From Peribacillus acanthi (GTDB lineage Bacteria; Bacillota; Bacilli; Bacillales; DSM-1321): DNA of 64,000 bases. Positions 9,328-17,967 of this stretch are shown here, piece by piece. Position numbers and translations under genes: made by a program. The stretch is taken from assembly GCF_003073175.1 (NCBI RefSeq), contig NZ_QBBX01000003.1, positions 112,119-176,118 of the forward strand, read 5' to 3'. Position 1 is the first letter of the stretch, and the number at the start of each line of letters is the position of its first letter. Below the pieces are notes generated by a model that had not been told where the DNA came from, searched no databases, and saw nothing but the letters and a program-made list of their open reading frames with translations.

Positions 9328-9368
9328 AATAAGACCTGGTGAACAATGTGTTCATCAGGTCTTATTTT
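9328..9368 (+). terminator. Terminator after pheB
   Basis: Long stem AATAAGACCTGGTGAACA / TGTTCATCAGGTCTTATT (one G-T pair), 3-base loop, followed by TTT. Confidence 0.92.
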
Positions 9369-9459
9369 TGTTCTAATTGTTATTGATAATATTCTGAAAA
9401 TAGTCTAAGATTAACAGTAATTTTTTACGAACAGATGAATGGAAGAGGAGATTAGTCAC

Positions 9460-10314
9460 TTGAAAACAATTGCATTCCTAGGTCCAATTGCCACTTTTAC
9501 AGATTTAGCTGTTTCATCCATTTTTACAGGGTGGCATAAACAACCTATGCTTACGATTCCTGAATGTCTTGATGCCGTGAGTAGCGATGAAACGGACTAT
9601 GCTGTAGTCCCTCTGGAAAACGCATTAGAAGGATCCGTCAACATTACGTTGGATTATTTAATTCATGAAATCCATCTTCCTATATTAGGCGAGATTATAG
9701 CACCAATCCGTCAACATTTAATGGTGCACCCTGAGCATGTTGGTAGATGGAGGGAAGCAGAGGGGATTTTTTCACACTCTCACGCCCTTGCCCAATGTCA
9801 TAAATTTCTCCATAGGGAACTAAAAGGGATACCCTGTGAAAGTGTGACTTCTACGGCCGCTGCGGCCAAATTGGTAAATGAAAAAAGTGATAAAGTATAT
9901 GCAGCTATAGCGAATGAACTTGCAGCCAAAGAATATGGTCTTGTAACAGTTAAGGAGAATATTCACGATTATGATCATAACCATACACGATTCATAGTAG
10001 TTGGAAAGGAAAATATTCATTTTCCAAAGAACGATTCGGTGTTTAGAGGGATGAAAACTTCTTTAATGATTGTGTTACCCGATGATCACGCAGGGGCGCT
10101 TCATCAAGTTTTATCTGCGTTTTCGTGGAGAAAACTTAACCTTTCCAAAATAGAATCTCGGCCTATGAAAACGGGATTAGGGAATTACTTTTTCATTGTA
10201 GATATCGAACAGGAGATGGATGATGTTTTGATACCTGGAGCCATACAGGAATTAGAAGCGTTAGGAAGTAAGGTAACTCTCCTAGGAAGTTATCCAAGCT
10301 ATTCTTTTAATTAA
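9460..10314 (+). CDS. pheA: Prephenate dehydratase
   Basis: Converts prephenate to phenylpyruvate in phenylalanine synthesis. The catalytic domain covers about residues 1-180 with the conserved Thr in SVTSTAAAAKLV. The C-terminal ACT domain carries the ESRPMKTGLGNYFF motif that binds phenylalanine for feedback inhibition. Length is 284 residues. TTG 9460 is chosen because AGAGGAG lies 9 bases upstream and the product then begins MKTIAFLGP, as in the family; an ATG at 9439 would add 7 residues and overlap the binding site. Confidence 0.95.
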   Translation: MKTIAFLGPIATFTDLAVSSIFTGWHKQPMLTIPECLDAVSSDETDYAVVPLENALEGSVNITLDYLIHEIHLPILGEIIAPIRQHLMVHPEHVGRWREAEGIFSHSHALAQCHKFLHRELKGIPCESVTSTAAAAKLVNEKSDKVYAAIANELAAKEYGLVTVKENIHDYDHNHTRFIVVGKENIHFPKNDSVFRGMKTSLMIVLPDDHAGALHQVLSAFSWRKLNLSKIESRPMKTGLGNYFFIVDIEQEMDDVLIPGAIQELEALGSKVTLLGSYPSYSFN

Positions 10315-10330
10315 TTTTCTTTTTTTCTAG

Positions 10331-10371
10331 ATGTCAGGTGCTCCTTGAAGTGCCTGACATTTAATTTTTTT
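10331..10371 (+). terminator. Terminator of pheA
   Basis: Stem ATGTCAGGTGCT / AGTGCCTGACAT with two G-T pairs, then a T-rich run. Confidence 0.9.
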
Positions 10372-10390
10372 ACCAGGTTTGGAGTTATCA

Positions 10391-10417
10391 AAAAAAGACT
10401 GACTAAAAAAGTCAGTC
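10391..10417 (-). terminator. Terminator of nadS-niaR
   Basis: On the minus strand, GACTGACT / AGTCAGTC with a short loop and a run of T, just after the niaR stop. Confidence 0.9.
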
Positions 10418-10423
10418 CGACAC

Positions 10424-10963
10424 TTAGTTTTCCATTAATAAATTTGCTTGGCGTAGCACTTCCACTGCTTCATTCAGCAATCTTTCATTTGGAGCAGATA
10501 AAGTGTGTAGGTGAACACCGTTCGTCAATTCGGACAAGTATGTAGCATTAGTGCTATTCACTTTTTCCATAAAGTTTTTCACTTCTTTTCGGTTACTGAC
10601 CATGATGGATGCAGTTAAATCACCGTAGACAGGATGTTCGATTTTTACATCTTTAACAGTAACGCCCAGATCCACTAGTAAATTGAGCTCTTCCTCTGCC
10701 CGTTCTGGTTTATGAAAACATGCTACAATTTTTTCATGAATTTCCCTGTTTTCCATAGGTTGAATATAAATATAACCTTGACTCGTAGCTAGAATAGGTT
10801 CATTTCGTGCTTTAAGGAGGGTTATGTCACCTACGATGACTTGTCTGCTAACGTTTGCTCTCTTGGCCAATTCGCTACCAGTTAAAGGGTTCCTACTTTC
10901 CTTTAATAAATTCAGCAGGACTTCTCTTCTCTCATCGCCTAATAATTTGGTTTTGTCAATCAT
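10424..10963 (-). CDS. niaR: NAD biosynthesis transcriptional repressor NiaR
   Basis: Nicotinate-responsive repressor (YrxA) of 179 residues. An N-terminal HTH_11 domain (LTGSELAKRANVSRQVIVGDI) is followed by a 3H domain, named for three conserved His, seen here in ACFHKP, IEHPVYG and GVHLHT, which bind metal and nicotinic acid. It is the last gene of the nadS-niaR unit, 26 bases after nadS, so the repressor is probably made under its own control. ATG 10963 follows AAGGAGG. A candidate operator lies at 12219-12247. Confidence 0.95.
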   Translation of the reverse strand: MIDKTKLLGDERREVLLNLLKESRNPLTGSELAKRANVSRQVIVGDITLLKARNEPILATSQGYIYIQPMENREIHEKIVACFHKPERAEEELNLLVDLGVTVKDVKIEHPVYGDLTASIMVSNRKEVKNFMEKVNSTNATYLSELTNGVHLHTLSAPNERLLNEAVEVLRQANLLMEN

Positions 10964-10989
10964 GTAGAGCTTCCTCCTTGAATCTTGAA

Positions 10990-12138
10990 TTATTCATAAT
11001 AAACCGTTTGAATAGGTTTCACACACTTTGAGATGGCGTTTATAAGTTTTCTAACATCTTGTTCGTTCGTATCTTCCCCAAATGAAATCCTTACAAACCC
11101 CTTGGCCTCAATCTCTGGGATATTGATTGCAACCATCGTTTTTGAGGGGGATTGCATCCCAACTTGACAGGCGCTACCTGTTGAAACCGCAAACCCTGCT
11201 CGATTTAATTCCATCATAACAAATTGTCCTTGCATTCCGGAAAAAATTAATCCAACAATACCTGGTAACTGATTCTGATCGGAGAAAGCCTTAATTTCTT
11301 GAAATAAGACGCCTTTCTCAAGTAACCCTTCGAGTAATAATTTGCGTAAATCTGATGGTGTATTATGATTTACATCCCTTTTCACTAGTCGTTCTGCAGC
11401 AAAAGCAAATGCGACTACACCTGGAACATTGACTGTTCCTGAGCGGAACCCAAATTCGTGATTGATTCCATGTAATGGTGGTTGTAACGATTGGATTTTT
11501 GGAAATACCACCGCTCCGACACCCATTGGACCATAAATTTTATGGCTTGAAATAGAAAGACTGTCTGTACATTTAGCAATACTCTTTAGTGAAAGCTTTC
11601 CGAATGATTGTACACAATCCACATGAAGAAAAGCTTTATGATTCTTCAAAATGGAATGGATTTTTTCAATAGGTTGAATAACTCCAATTTCGGGATTTAC
11701 ATGTTGAACAATAACTAAGCCTGTATTCTCTCGTATTAATGCTTTTAAAGAATCTAAATCAATCATACCGTCTTTTTGGTGAGGAATGTATTCGACCTCA
11801 AAACCACGATCACTAAGACTATGAATGAATTGTGTGATGGAGGAATGTTCAGTTTTTGATAGTAAAATGTGGTTATGGTGTTTTGGTGTGTTCCATAACA
11901 ATGTTTCTAGTGCCAATCGATTACTTTCTGTTCCTCCACTTGTAAAGATAATAGTCTCTGAAGGAACTGCAAAATGAGAAGCAATCGATATCCGCGCATG
12001 ATCTACAAGCTGTTTGGCTTCTCCCCCAATATCATGTAAACTACTTGGATTTCCGTAGTAATTTTTGGAAACGTTTAAATACAACTCAAGGACTGTAGGG
12101 TGTATTGGAGTAGTAGCCGCGTAATCGAAATAAATCAT
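10990..12138 (-). CDS. nadS: Cysteine desulfurase of the NAD cluster (NifS/NadS type)
   Basis: PLP enzyme of 382 residues that releases sulfur from cysteine. PLP Lys lies in SISSHKIYGPMG and the active Cys in STGSACQVG. The N-terminus MIYFDYAATTP is typical. It is a second desulfurase besides iscS at 46524. Its divergent location next to nadBCA fits the known role of assembling the 4Fe-4S cluster of NadA. In B. subtilis the equivalent gene is called nifS. ATG 12138; the upstream region is shared with nadB. Confidence 0.93.
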   Translation of the reverse strand: MIYFDYAATTPIHPTVLELYLNVSKNYYGNPSSLHDIGGEAKQLVDHARISIASHFAVPSETIIFTSGGTESNRLALETLLWNTPKHHNHILLSKTEHSSITQFIHSLSDRGFEVEYIPHQKDGMIDLDSLKALIRENTGLVIVQHVNPEIGVIQPIEKIHSILKNHKAFLHVDCVQSFGKLSLKSIAKCTDSLSISSHKIYGPMGVGAVVFPKIQSLQPPLHGINHEFGFRSGTVNVPGVVAFAFAAERLVKRDVNHNTPSDLRKLLLEGLLEKGVLFQEIKAFSDQNQLPGIVGLIFSGMQGQFVMMELNRAGFAVSTGSACQVGMQSPSKTMVAINIPEIEAKGFVRISFGEDTNEQDVRKLINAISKCVKPIQTVYYE

Positions 12139-12165
12139 GGTATCACATCCATTTGTAAGTATAAA

Positions 12166-12194
12166 AAAATAGCAAAGTAAAAAACTCTTGTCAA
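12166..12194 (-). promoter_or_regulatory. Sigma-A promoter of nadS-niaR
   Basis: On the minus strand, TTGACA (12194-12189), 17-base spacer, TATTTT (12171-12166). The -35 box overlaps the -35 box of nadB. Confidence 0.75.
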
Positions 12195-12216
12195 TAGTTT
12201 AATAATGTGTAAATAT
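12188..12216 (+). promoter_or_regulatory. Sigma-A promoter of nadBCA
   Basis: TTGTCA (12188-12193) with TAAATA at 12210 (16-base spacer) or AAATAT at 12211 (17). It runs back-to-back with the nadS promoter, sharing bases 12189-12193. Confidence 0.6.
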
Positions 12217-12218
12217 AA

Positions 12219-12247
12219 GTGTCAAGACACCTGTAATAACAGGAGGA
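12219..12247 (+). promoter_or_regulatory. Candidate NiaR operator
   Basis: Two overlapping inverted repeats: perfect GTGTC-AA-GACAC (12219-12230), and GACACCTGT-AATA-ACAGG (12226-12243), which nears an ACACCTGT-N4-ACAGGTGT palindrome. They lie between the nadB -10 and its start codon and run into the AGGAGG site. NiaR (YrxA) is known to control this divergent pair in B. subtilis; that this is the exact site is inference. Confidence 0.6.
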
Positions 12248-12253
12248 AGACCA

Positions 12254-13867
12254 ATGTTTACCAATGACATTATTATTATAGGCAGTGGGATTGCTGCACT
12301 TCAAACAGCAATTGAATCAAGCAAGGTAAAGAATGTGAGAATCATCACAAAGTCTAAGTTGAGAGATAGCAATTCATATTTAGCTCAAGGTGGTGTCGCA
12401 GCGGCCTTTTCAGATAAAGACTCACCTGCATTACATGGAAAAGATACAGTAGATGCAGGTAGATATTACAATGATCTAGCAGCTGTAAATAGTTTAGTCG
12501 AAAAAGGACCAGATGCTATTAGGCAATTGATAGAAGATGGCATGTGTTTTGATAAGGATGAAAGTGGAAACATTTCATTAGGTATGGAAGGTGCCCATAG
12601 TGTAAGGCGGATTCTCCATTTTAATGGAGATGCCACTGGAAAGGGTATCATCAACCATTTATTAAATAAGTTGTCTAGTTCTAATGTTAACATTTCGGAA
12701 TGTGAGACTGCTATAGAATTATTAGTCAATAAATCAGGACATTGTGTTGGAGTAATGACAGTCAATGAAAATGGGCAATATATGCACTATTTTGCTCGTC
12801 ATGTAGTCCTTGCTACGGGCGGTTGCGGTGCACTCTATGAATATTCATCAAATTCCCAGAATGCAACAGGCGATGGAATAGCATTAGCCATCCGTGCAGG
12901 AGCAGTGGTCAGGGATATGGAATTCATACAGTTCCACCCAACCTTGTTATTCAGCCATGGAAGGGCATCTGGACTCATTTCAGAGGCAGTCCGAGGCGAA
13001 GGTGCAATTTTAGTCAATGCATGTGGAATGAAAATCATGGAAGGACAGCATGTCTTAAAAGACTTGGCTCCTCGCCATGTGGTATCACAAACCATTTTTT
13101 CTCATTTAGAGATAGGTGATCGTGTGTACTTGGATATCTCCATGATTAAGGATTTTGAAGTTCGATTCCCTTCAATTGCAACTTATTGTAAGGATAGCGG
13201 AATTGATTTAACAAAGGGTAAAATCCCTGTCGCTCCTGGAAGTCATTTTTTAATGGGAGGAATTTCTACTGATACGAAGGGTAGAACCTCTATTCCAGGT
13301 CTATACGCTGTTGGAGAGGTATCCTGTTCGGGGTTGCACGGAGCTAATCGCCTTGCTAGCAATTCTTTATTAGAGGGATTGGTTTATGGCAAAGAATTAG
13401 GCCATTATTTAAGTTCTCTAAATGATTCATTGCAAACCATTGATTTGGATTTTGTGGATTCAAGAGAAGATTTATCCTTACATTTGCCGAACGAATCAGA
13501 AATCAAAAAGATGATGATGCGTTACGTCGGGATTGTTAGGGATGAAAAAGGGTTAAGAACAATTAAAGACTGGTTAGAAAGATATGATTTATCGTCCCTT
13601 CTTTACATTCGTTTACAAGGACTATCCCCAGAACAATGTAAAGTCGTGTTGATGTTAATTAATGCATGGATTATTACGGAGGCTGCTCTTCTTCGAACTG
13701 AAAGTAGAGGAGGACATTTTAGAAGTGATTTTCCATTCGAAAATGATTATAAATGGAGAAATCGTACCATTTCGTTTACAAAAAACCATTTAATTTCAAC
13801 TAAAAAGGGGACTGCTTTATATGAACAAGCTGAAGCTAAGACAAATGCTGGAAGCTTTTTTTATTGA
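12254..13867 (+). CDS. nadB: L-aspartate oxidase
   Basis: FAD enzyme that oxidises aspartate to iminoaspartate, the first step of de novo NAD synthesis. Features: dinucleotide fold IIIIGSGIAALQTA at the N-terminus, substrate and FAD loops SYLAQGGVAAAF and MEFIQFHPT, and the C-terminal flavoprotein motif SGLHGANRLASNSLLEGLVYG. Length is 537 residues. ATG 12254 follows AGGAGGA. The 3' end overlaps nadC by 47 bases, which makes the last 15 residues (ending NAGSFFY) an extension read from the nadC start region. Confidence 0.95.
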   Translation: MFTNDIIIIGSGIAALQTAIESSKVKNVRIITKSKLRDSNSYLAQGGVAAAFSDKDSPALHGKDTVDAGRYYNDLAAVNSLVEKGPDAIRQLIEDGMCFDKDESGNISLGMEGAHSVRRILHFNGDATGKGIINHLLNKLSSSNVNISECETAIELLVNKSGHCVGVMTVNENGQYMHYFARHVVLATGGCGALYEYSSNSQNATGDGIALAIRAGAVVRDMEFIQFHPTLLFSHGRASGLISEAVRGEGAILVNACGMKIMEGQHVLKDLAPRHVVSQTIFSHLEIGDRVYLDISMIKDFEVRFPSIATYCKDSGIDLTKGKIPVAPGSHFLMGGISTDTKGRTSIPGLYAVGEVSCSGLHGANRLASNSLLEGLVYGKELGHYLSSLNDSLQTIDLDFVDSREDLSLHLPNESEIKKMMMRYVGIVRDEKGLRTIKDWLERYDLSSLLYIRLQGLSPEQCKVVLMLINAWIITEAALLRTESRGGHFRSDFPFENDYKWRNRTISFTKNHLISTKKGTALYEQAEAKTNAGSFFY

Positions 13868-14672
13868 GGATATAGGGGAAGCCGACATTACAAGTGAATC
13901 ACTGTTTGAACAACACAACCTTGGAAAACTACAGTTTCTTGCCAAAGAAAACGGTGTGTTTTGCGGAAAGTCAGTTATTGAGATTGGTTTTTCCATGATG
14001 GATACCAATTTGAAGGTAAATGTGCTGGTGAATGATGGTGAGGAAATTGAGCCAGGCCAATTGCTGGCTGTGATGGAAGGGAAAATGAGCGATTTGTTGA
14101 CATGTGAACGCGTAGTGCTAAACCTTGTCCAAAGAATGAGTGGCATTGCGACAGCTGCAAAGAGAGCCTCTTCAATTTTGGAAGGCACCGGAACAAGAGT
14201 CTGTGATACAAGAAAGACAACGCCAGGATTACGCATGCTTGAAAAATTTGCGGTACGGACTGGCGGAGCATTCAATCATAGAACGGGGCTTTATGATGCG
14301 GTGATGATTAAGGATAACCATATCGATTTCGCAGGTGGAATCACAAATGCTGTTAACTTAGTTAAGAGCAAGATTGGACATACGGTAAAAGTTGAAGTGG
14401 AAACTGAAACACAAGAACAAGTTTTAGAGGCAGTAGAAGCCGGTGCTGACATTATTATGTTTGACAATCGAAGTCCCGAGGAGATTAAAGAATTGATAAA
14501 ACTTGTCCCACCTCATATCATTACTGAAGCATCTGGAGGAATCAATTTAACCAATTTAGCTTCGTATCGTGATTGCGGTGTTGATTACATTTCCCTTGGT
14601 AGCTTAACTCACTCGGTTAAATCACTCGATATTAGCGCCAAAGTATACAATCATGAAACGATTACACTGTAA
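13821..14672 (+). CDS. nadC: Nicotinate-nucleotide pyrophosphorylase (carboxylating), QPRTase
   Basis: Joins quinolinate to PRPP to make nicotinate mononucleotide. The 283-residue product has the family motifs EDIGEADITSE, CDTRKTTPGLRMLEKFAVRTGG split over the catalytic groove, and the C-terminal barrel strands VEVETETQEQ and IMFDNRSPEE with ITEASGGI. ATG 13821 follows AAAGGGG at about 10 bases. It starts inside nadB and ends 12 bases before nadA. Confidence 0.96.
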   Translation: MNKLKLRQMLEAFFIEDIGEADITSESLFEQHNLGKLQFLAKENGVFCGKSVIEIGFSMMDTNLKVNVLVNDGEEIEPGQLLAVMEGKMSDLLTCERVVLNLVQRMSGIATAAKRASSILEGTGTRVCDTRKTTPGLRMLEKFAVRTGGAFNHRTGLYDAVMIKDNHIDFAGGITNAVNLVKSKIGHTVKVEVETETQEQVLEAVEAGADIIMFDNRSPEEIKELIKLVPPHIITEASGGINLTNLASYRDCGVDYISLGSLTHSVKSLDISAKVYNHETITL

Positions 14673-14684
14673 GGGGGAAAACTC

Positions 14685-15788
14685 ATGAGCATTCTTGAAC
14701 AAGTAGTAGGTACAACTATGCTGCCTGAAAAGTATAAATCCATGACCGATGAAGAAATGCATGTGAAAATAAACGAGATTAAACAAAGGTTGGGAAAATC
14801 TTTGTTTATTCCAGGGCATCACTACCAACGGGAAGAAGTGGTGGTTCACTCTGATTCTACAGGAGATTCTCTACAACTGGCTCAAGTATCTGCGGATAAT
14901 AAAGAAGCAAAATATATAGTATTCTGTGGAGTCCACTTCATGGCGGAGACTGCAGATATCTTAACAACAGATGATCAACTCGTTATTTTACCTGATATGA
15001 GAGCAGGTTGTTCCATGGCGGACATGGCGGACATTCATCAAACTGAATCAGCCTGGGAGAATTTGTCCAAAATATTTGGGGATTCTATTATCCCACTGAC
15101 ATATGTGAACTCAACTGCCGCAATTAAAGCATTTGTAGGAAAGAATGGTGGAGCAACGGTTACTTCTTCGAATGCTAAAGAAATGGTAAGCTGGGCTTTT
15201 ACTGAGAAAGAAAGGATACTGTTTTTGCCGGACCAGCACTTAGGTCGAAATACTGCTTATGACCTTGGGGTACCACTTGAACAAATGGCAATTTGGGATC
15301 CTATCAATGAAGTTCTTGATTATGAAGGAGATATCCAAAAAATCAAGGTCATTCTTTGGAAAGGTCATTGTTCTGTTCATGAAAATTTCACGATCAAAAA
15401 TATCGAATACGTACGCGAGCAATATCCTGAAATGAACATCCTTGTTCACCCGGAATGTAGTAGAGAAGTAGTTGAAAAGTCAGATTATAATGGATCAACT
15501 GCTTACATTATCAAAATGATTGAACAAGCAGAACCAGGATCACAGTGGGCCATTGGAACGGAAATGAACCTTGTGAAGAGATTGATGGATCGCCATCCTG
15601 ACAAGAAAATCATTTCATTGAATCCATACATGTGTCCATGCCTTACAATGAACCGAATCGACCTCCCTCATTTGCTCTGGTCACTGGAAAGCATAGAGGC
15701 AGGAGAACCAATCAATATCATCAAAGTTGAACAAGAAGTGGCGGATTACGCAATATTAGCGTTAGATAGAATGTTACAAAGAGCATAG
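14685..15788 (+). CDS. nadA: Quinolinate synthase
   Basis: 4Fe-4S enzyme that condenses iminoaspartate with dihydroxyacetone phosphate. The three cluster cysteines are visible in [17 protein letters not shown] and [11 protein letters not shown]. It has 367 residues, the longer Bacillus-type NadA. The cluster supply probably comes from nadS on the other side of nadB. ATG 14685 follows AAGGGGG. Last gene of nadBCA. Confidence 0.97.
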   Translation: MSILEQVVGTTMLPEKYKSMTDEEMHVKINEIKQRLGKSLFIPGHHYQREEVVVHSDSTGDSLQLAQVSADNKEAKYIVFCGVHFMAETADILTTDDQLVILPDMRAGCSMADMADIHQTESAWENLSKIFGDSIIPLTYVNSTAAIKAFVGKNGGATVTSSNAKEMVSWAFTEKERILFLPDQHLGRNTAYDLGVPLEQMAIWDPINEVLDYEGDIQKIKVILWKGHCSVHENFTIKNIEYVREQYPEMNILVHPECSREVVEKSDYNGSTAYIIKMIEQAEPGSQWAIGTEMNLVKRLMDRHPDKKIISLNPYMCPCLTMNRIDLPHLLWSLESIEAGEPINIIKVEQEVADYAILALDRMLQRA

Positions 15789-15797
15789 TGAACCCTC

Positions 15798-15837
15798 AAA
15801 CAAGCCTGTTTTCTAAATTAGGCTTGTTTTTTGTTTC
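15798..15837 (+). terminator. Terminator of nadBCA
   Basis: Stem AAACAAGCCT / AGGCTTGTTT with a 12-base loop and a long T run. Confidence 0.92.
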
Positions 15838-15954
15838 ATGGGGACAAATCCAACTATTTAAGTCTTTCCTAACATCTTTTTCCTTATCATTAAAGGATTG
15901 AATCCCCTTAGAAGAGGGGGGAAACCTCATAACAGCAAAAAGAATTACGTAGGG

Positions 15955-16029
15955 ACATCATAATTTCATTTTATGATGCATAAGTTTTGATGAAAAATGT
16001 TAGCACTTTGCCCAATGCTTCATAGTATA
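15955..16029 (+). promoter_or_regulatory. Candidate sporulation promoters of safA
   Basis: CATAAGTT near 15979 with ATAATT 13 bases upstream resembles a sigma-E promoter. CATAGTATA (16021-16029) fits the sigma-K -10 pattern CATAnnnTA, but no clear -35 AC lies at the right distance. safA is known to be made in the mother cell under sigma-E and sigma-K; the assignment here rests on these partial matches. Confidence 0.4.
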
Positions 16030-16059
16030 TAAGGACATATGCATAGGAGGGAAATCAGA

Positions 16060-17967
16060 GTGAAAATTCATATTGTCCAAAAAGGGGATACCCTATGGAA
16101 ATTAGCCAAACATTATGGCGTGAATTTTGAAGAATTAAAAAAACTAAATTCACAACTTAGCAATCCAGATATGATAATGCCGGGTATGAAAATTAAAATA
16201 CCAAACCCAAATGCTTCTGCATCAAAAGAAGGTTCAGCAAAGATTAAATACGGTGTTAAAAAAGAAGCACCTATCCATGGAGGAGCCGTGAAAGAAGTTC
16301 CGTTATCTTCACAGCTTGCCGGCCAAAAAGAAACCGTGAAAGAGCAACCAATCATGAAAGAGGCTCCGATTGTGAAGGAGCAACCGATTGTGAAAGAAGC
16401 TCCGATCGTAAAAGAAAAGCCAATTGTGAAAGAAGCTCCAATCGTGAAAGAAAAGCCAATCGTGAAAGAGCAACCGATTGTAAAAGAAGCTCCCATCGTA
16501 AAAGAGAAACCAATTGTGAAAGAAGCACCACTGCCACAAAAACCAATTATGAAAGAAGCACCTAAAACAAAACCCGTGGTTCCCGAAATAGATATTAATA
16601 ATTACTATTTGGTGAACATGAATAAAATGAAACCAGCGCCTGTAAATGTACCACTCATGCCACAAAAACCAACTAATATTATGAAACCGATGAAAGAAGA
16701 AAGTCCGGAAAGCCCAGTTGTGCAAGCACCGATAGCTCAACCGGAATGTATACCTATTACACCACTTATGCCAGGAACGGGTTTTTGCCCTCCTTGTCAT
16801 CCATGGGCATTTCCAATGGTCCAAGGGGCAATGTACCAACATATGCCAATGCCTATGATGGAAGAAAGCCCAAGCTCGATGGAATCCTCTTCATTTATTA
16901 TGGGAGGAACATTCCCAGGACATCAACAACCTTACGGGATGCAACAACCACCATTTGGGCATATGCCACCAATGCCATATCCAGGAATGAATCAACCTCA
17001 AGCTTACCAATATAGCGTCCCACAAGCCCAAGGTTTGCCTTCATTCGTTCCCCATAAATATCAGGTTGAATCATCGAGCTTAGGTGAGTCTTCCTCTCAT
17101 ATGATGGGTCATCAAATGATGCCATTTGGTCACCAAATGCCTTTTGGAAACGTTATGCCGATGAACGTAGCAGGAGCACAGTATGAACAAGAAGAAGATT
17201 GTGGGTGTGGGGATTATGAGTCTCCAGAATCCTCTTCAATGGTGCAAGGAGCAGGAGCTGCACCGCAAATACCGATGCCACAACAAATGGGGTACCCTCA
17301 AACAGGACTTGATGGTATGCAAATGCCTGGCGGCCAAATGCCATTTATGGGAGGACAACAGCCAGCAGCGGGTCAAATGCTGTTTATGGGAGGACAACAG
17401 CCAGCAGCGGGCCAAATGCCATTTATGGGAGGACAACAGCCAGCAGCGGGTCAAATGCCGTTTATGGGAGGACAACAGCCAGCAGCGGGTCAAATGCCAT
17501 TCATGGGAGGACAGCAGCCAGTAGCGGGTCAAATGCCATTCATGGGAGGACAGCAGCCAGTAGCGGGTCAAATGCCATTCATGGGAGGCCAACAGCCACC
17601 AGCGGGTCAAATGCCATTCATGGGAGGCCAACAGCCATCAGGAGGTCAAATGCCATTCATGGGAGGACAGCAGCCATCAGGAGGTCAAATGCCATTCATG
17701 GGAGGACAGCAGCCATCAGGAGGTCAAATGCCATTCATGGGAGGGCAGCAGCCAGCAGCGGGTCAAATGCCATTCATGGGAGGACAACAACCACCAACGG
17801 GTCAAATGCCATTTACAGGTACAGGGCAACCTTATCCTGGGATGATGCAACAAGGTACGATGCAAAATTTCCCTGGAATGTTTCCAGGTTCATCTCAAAT
17901 GCCAGTAAATCCTCAGACCTTTGAAATGCCAAGATTTGCTGATGAAAGCAGCGAGTATGAACGTTAA
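16060..17967 (+). CDS. safA: Spore coat assembly protein SafA, repeat-expanded
   Basis: Morphogenetic protein that sits at the cortex-coat boundary and recruits inner coat proteins. The N-terminal LysM domain (residues 1-46, KIHIVQKGDTLWKLAKHYGV) binds the spore surface. Residues 94-159 are 11 hexapeptides of type KE(A/Q/K)PIV. The middle is rich in Met, Pro and Gln. Residues 425-580 are 12 tandem 13-residue units of type GQMPFMGGQQPAA. At 635 residues it is much longer than B. subtilis SafA (387). GTG 16060 is chosen for its AGGAGGG 8 bases upstream and the family start MKIHIVQKGD; ATG 16039 overlaps that site. The stop overlaps the next gene by 11 bases. Confidence 0.92.
   Translation: MKIHIVQKGDTLWKLAKHYGVNFEELKKLNSQLSNPDMIMPGMKIKIPNPNASASKEGSAKIKYGVKKEAPIHGGAVKEVPLSSQLAGQKETVKEQPIMKEAPIVKEQPIVKEAPIVKEKPIVKEAPIVKEKPIVKEQPIVKEAPIVKEKPIVKEAPLPQKPIMKEAPKTKPVVPEIDINNYYLVNMNKMKPAPVNVPLMPQKPTNIMKPMKEESPESPVVQAPIAQPECIPITPLMPGTGFCPPCHPWAFPMVQGAMYQHMPMPMMEESPSSMESSSFIMGGTFPGHQQPYGMQQPPFGHMPPMPYPGMNQPQAYQYSVPQAQGLPSFVPHKYQVESSSLGESSSHMMGHQMMPFGHQMPFGNVMPMNVAGAQYEQEEDCGCGDYESPESSSMVQGAGAAPQIPMPQQMGYPQTGLDGMQMPGGQMPFMGGQQPAAGQMLFMGGQQPAAGQMPFMGGQQPAAGQMPFMGGQQPAAGQMPFMGGQQPVAGQMPFMGGQQPVAGQMPFMGGQQPPAGQMPFMGGQQPSGGQMPFMGGQQPSGGQMPFMGGQQPSGGQMPFMGGQQPAAGQMPFMGGQQPPTGQMPFTGTGQPYPGMMQQGTMQNFPGMFPGSSQMPVNPQTFEMPRFADESSEYER
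16339..16536 (+). repeat. 18-bp tandem repeat in safA (11 units)
   Basis: Eleven in-frame copies encoding KE-x-PIV, where x alternates Ala, Gln and Lys; the first ends IM and the last LP. Copies differ mostly at third positions. Confidence 0.93.
17332..17799 (+). repeat. 39-bp tandem repeat in safA (12 units plus a partial)
   Basis: Twelve contiguous 39-base units encode GQMPFMGGQQP plus two variable residues (AA, VA, PA, SG, PT); unit 2 has MLF. A 13th unit breaks off at 17800-17820. There are no spacers, so this is a protein repeat array and not CRISPR. Near-identity of neighbouring units at the DNA level suggests recent slippage or unequal exchange. Confidence 0.96.

Noticed and set aside
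10345..10545. Plus-strand frame of 66 residues after pheA
   Set aside because: It covers two terminators and the end of niaR on the other strand.
16309..17631. Long minus-strand open frames opposite safA
   Set aside because: They mirror the in-frame repeats of safA, have biased Trp/His or Ser composition and no ribosome binding sites.
17332..17820. Regular 39-base repeats resembling a CRISPR array
   Set aside because: Units are contiguous with no spacers, lie in frame inside safA, and vary mostly at the last two codons. No cas gene is near.
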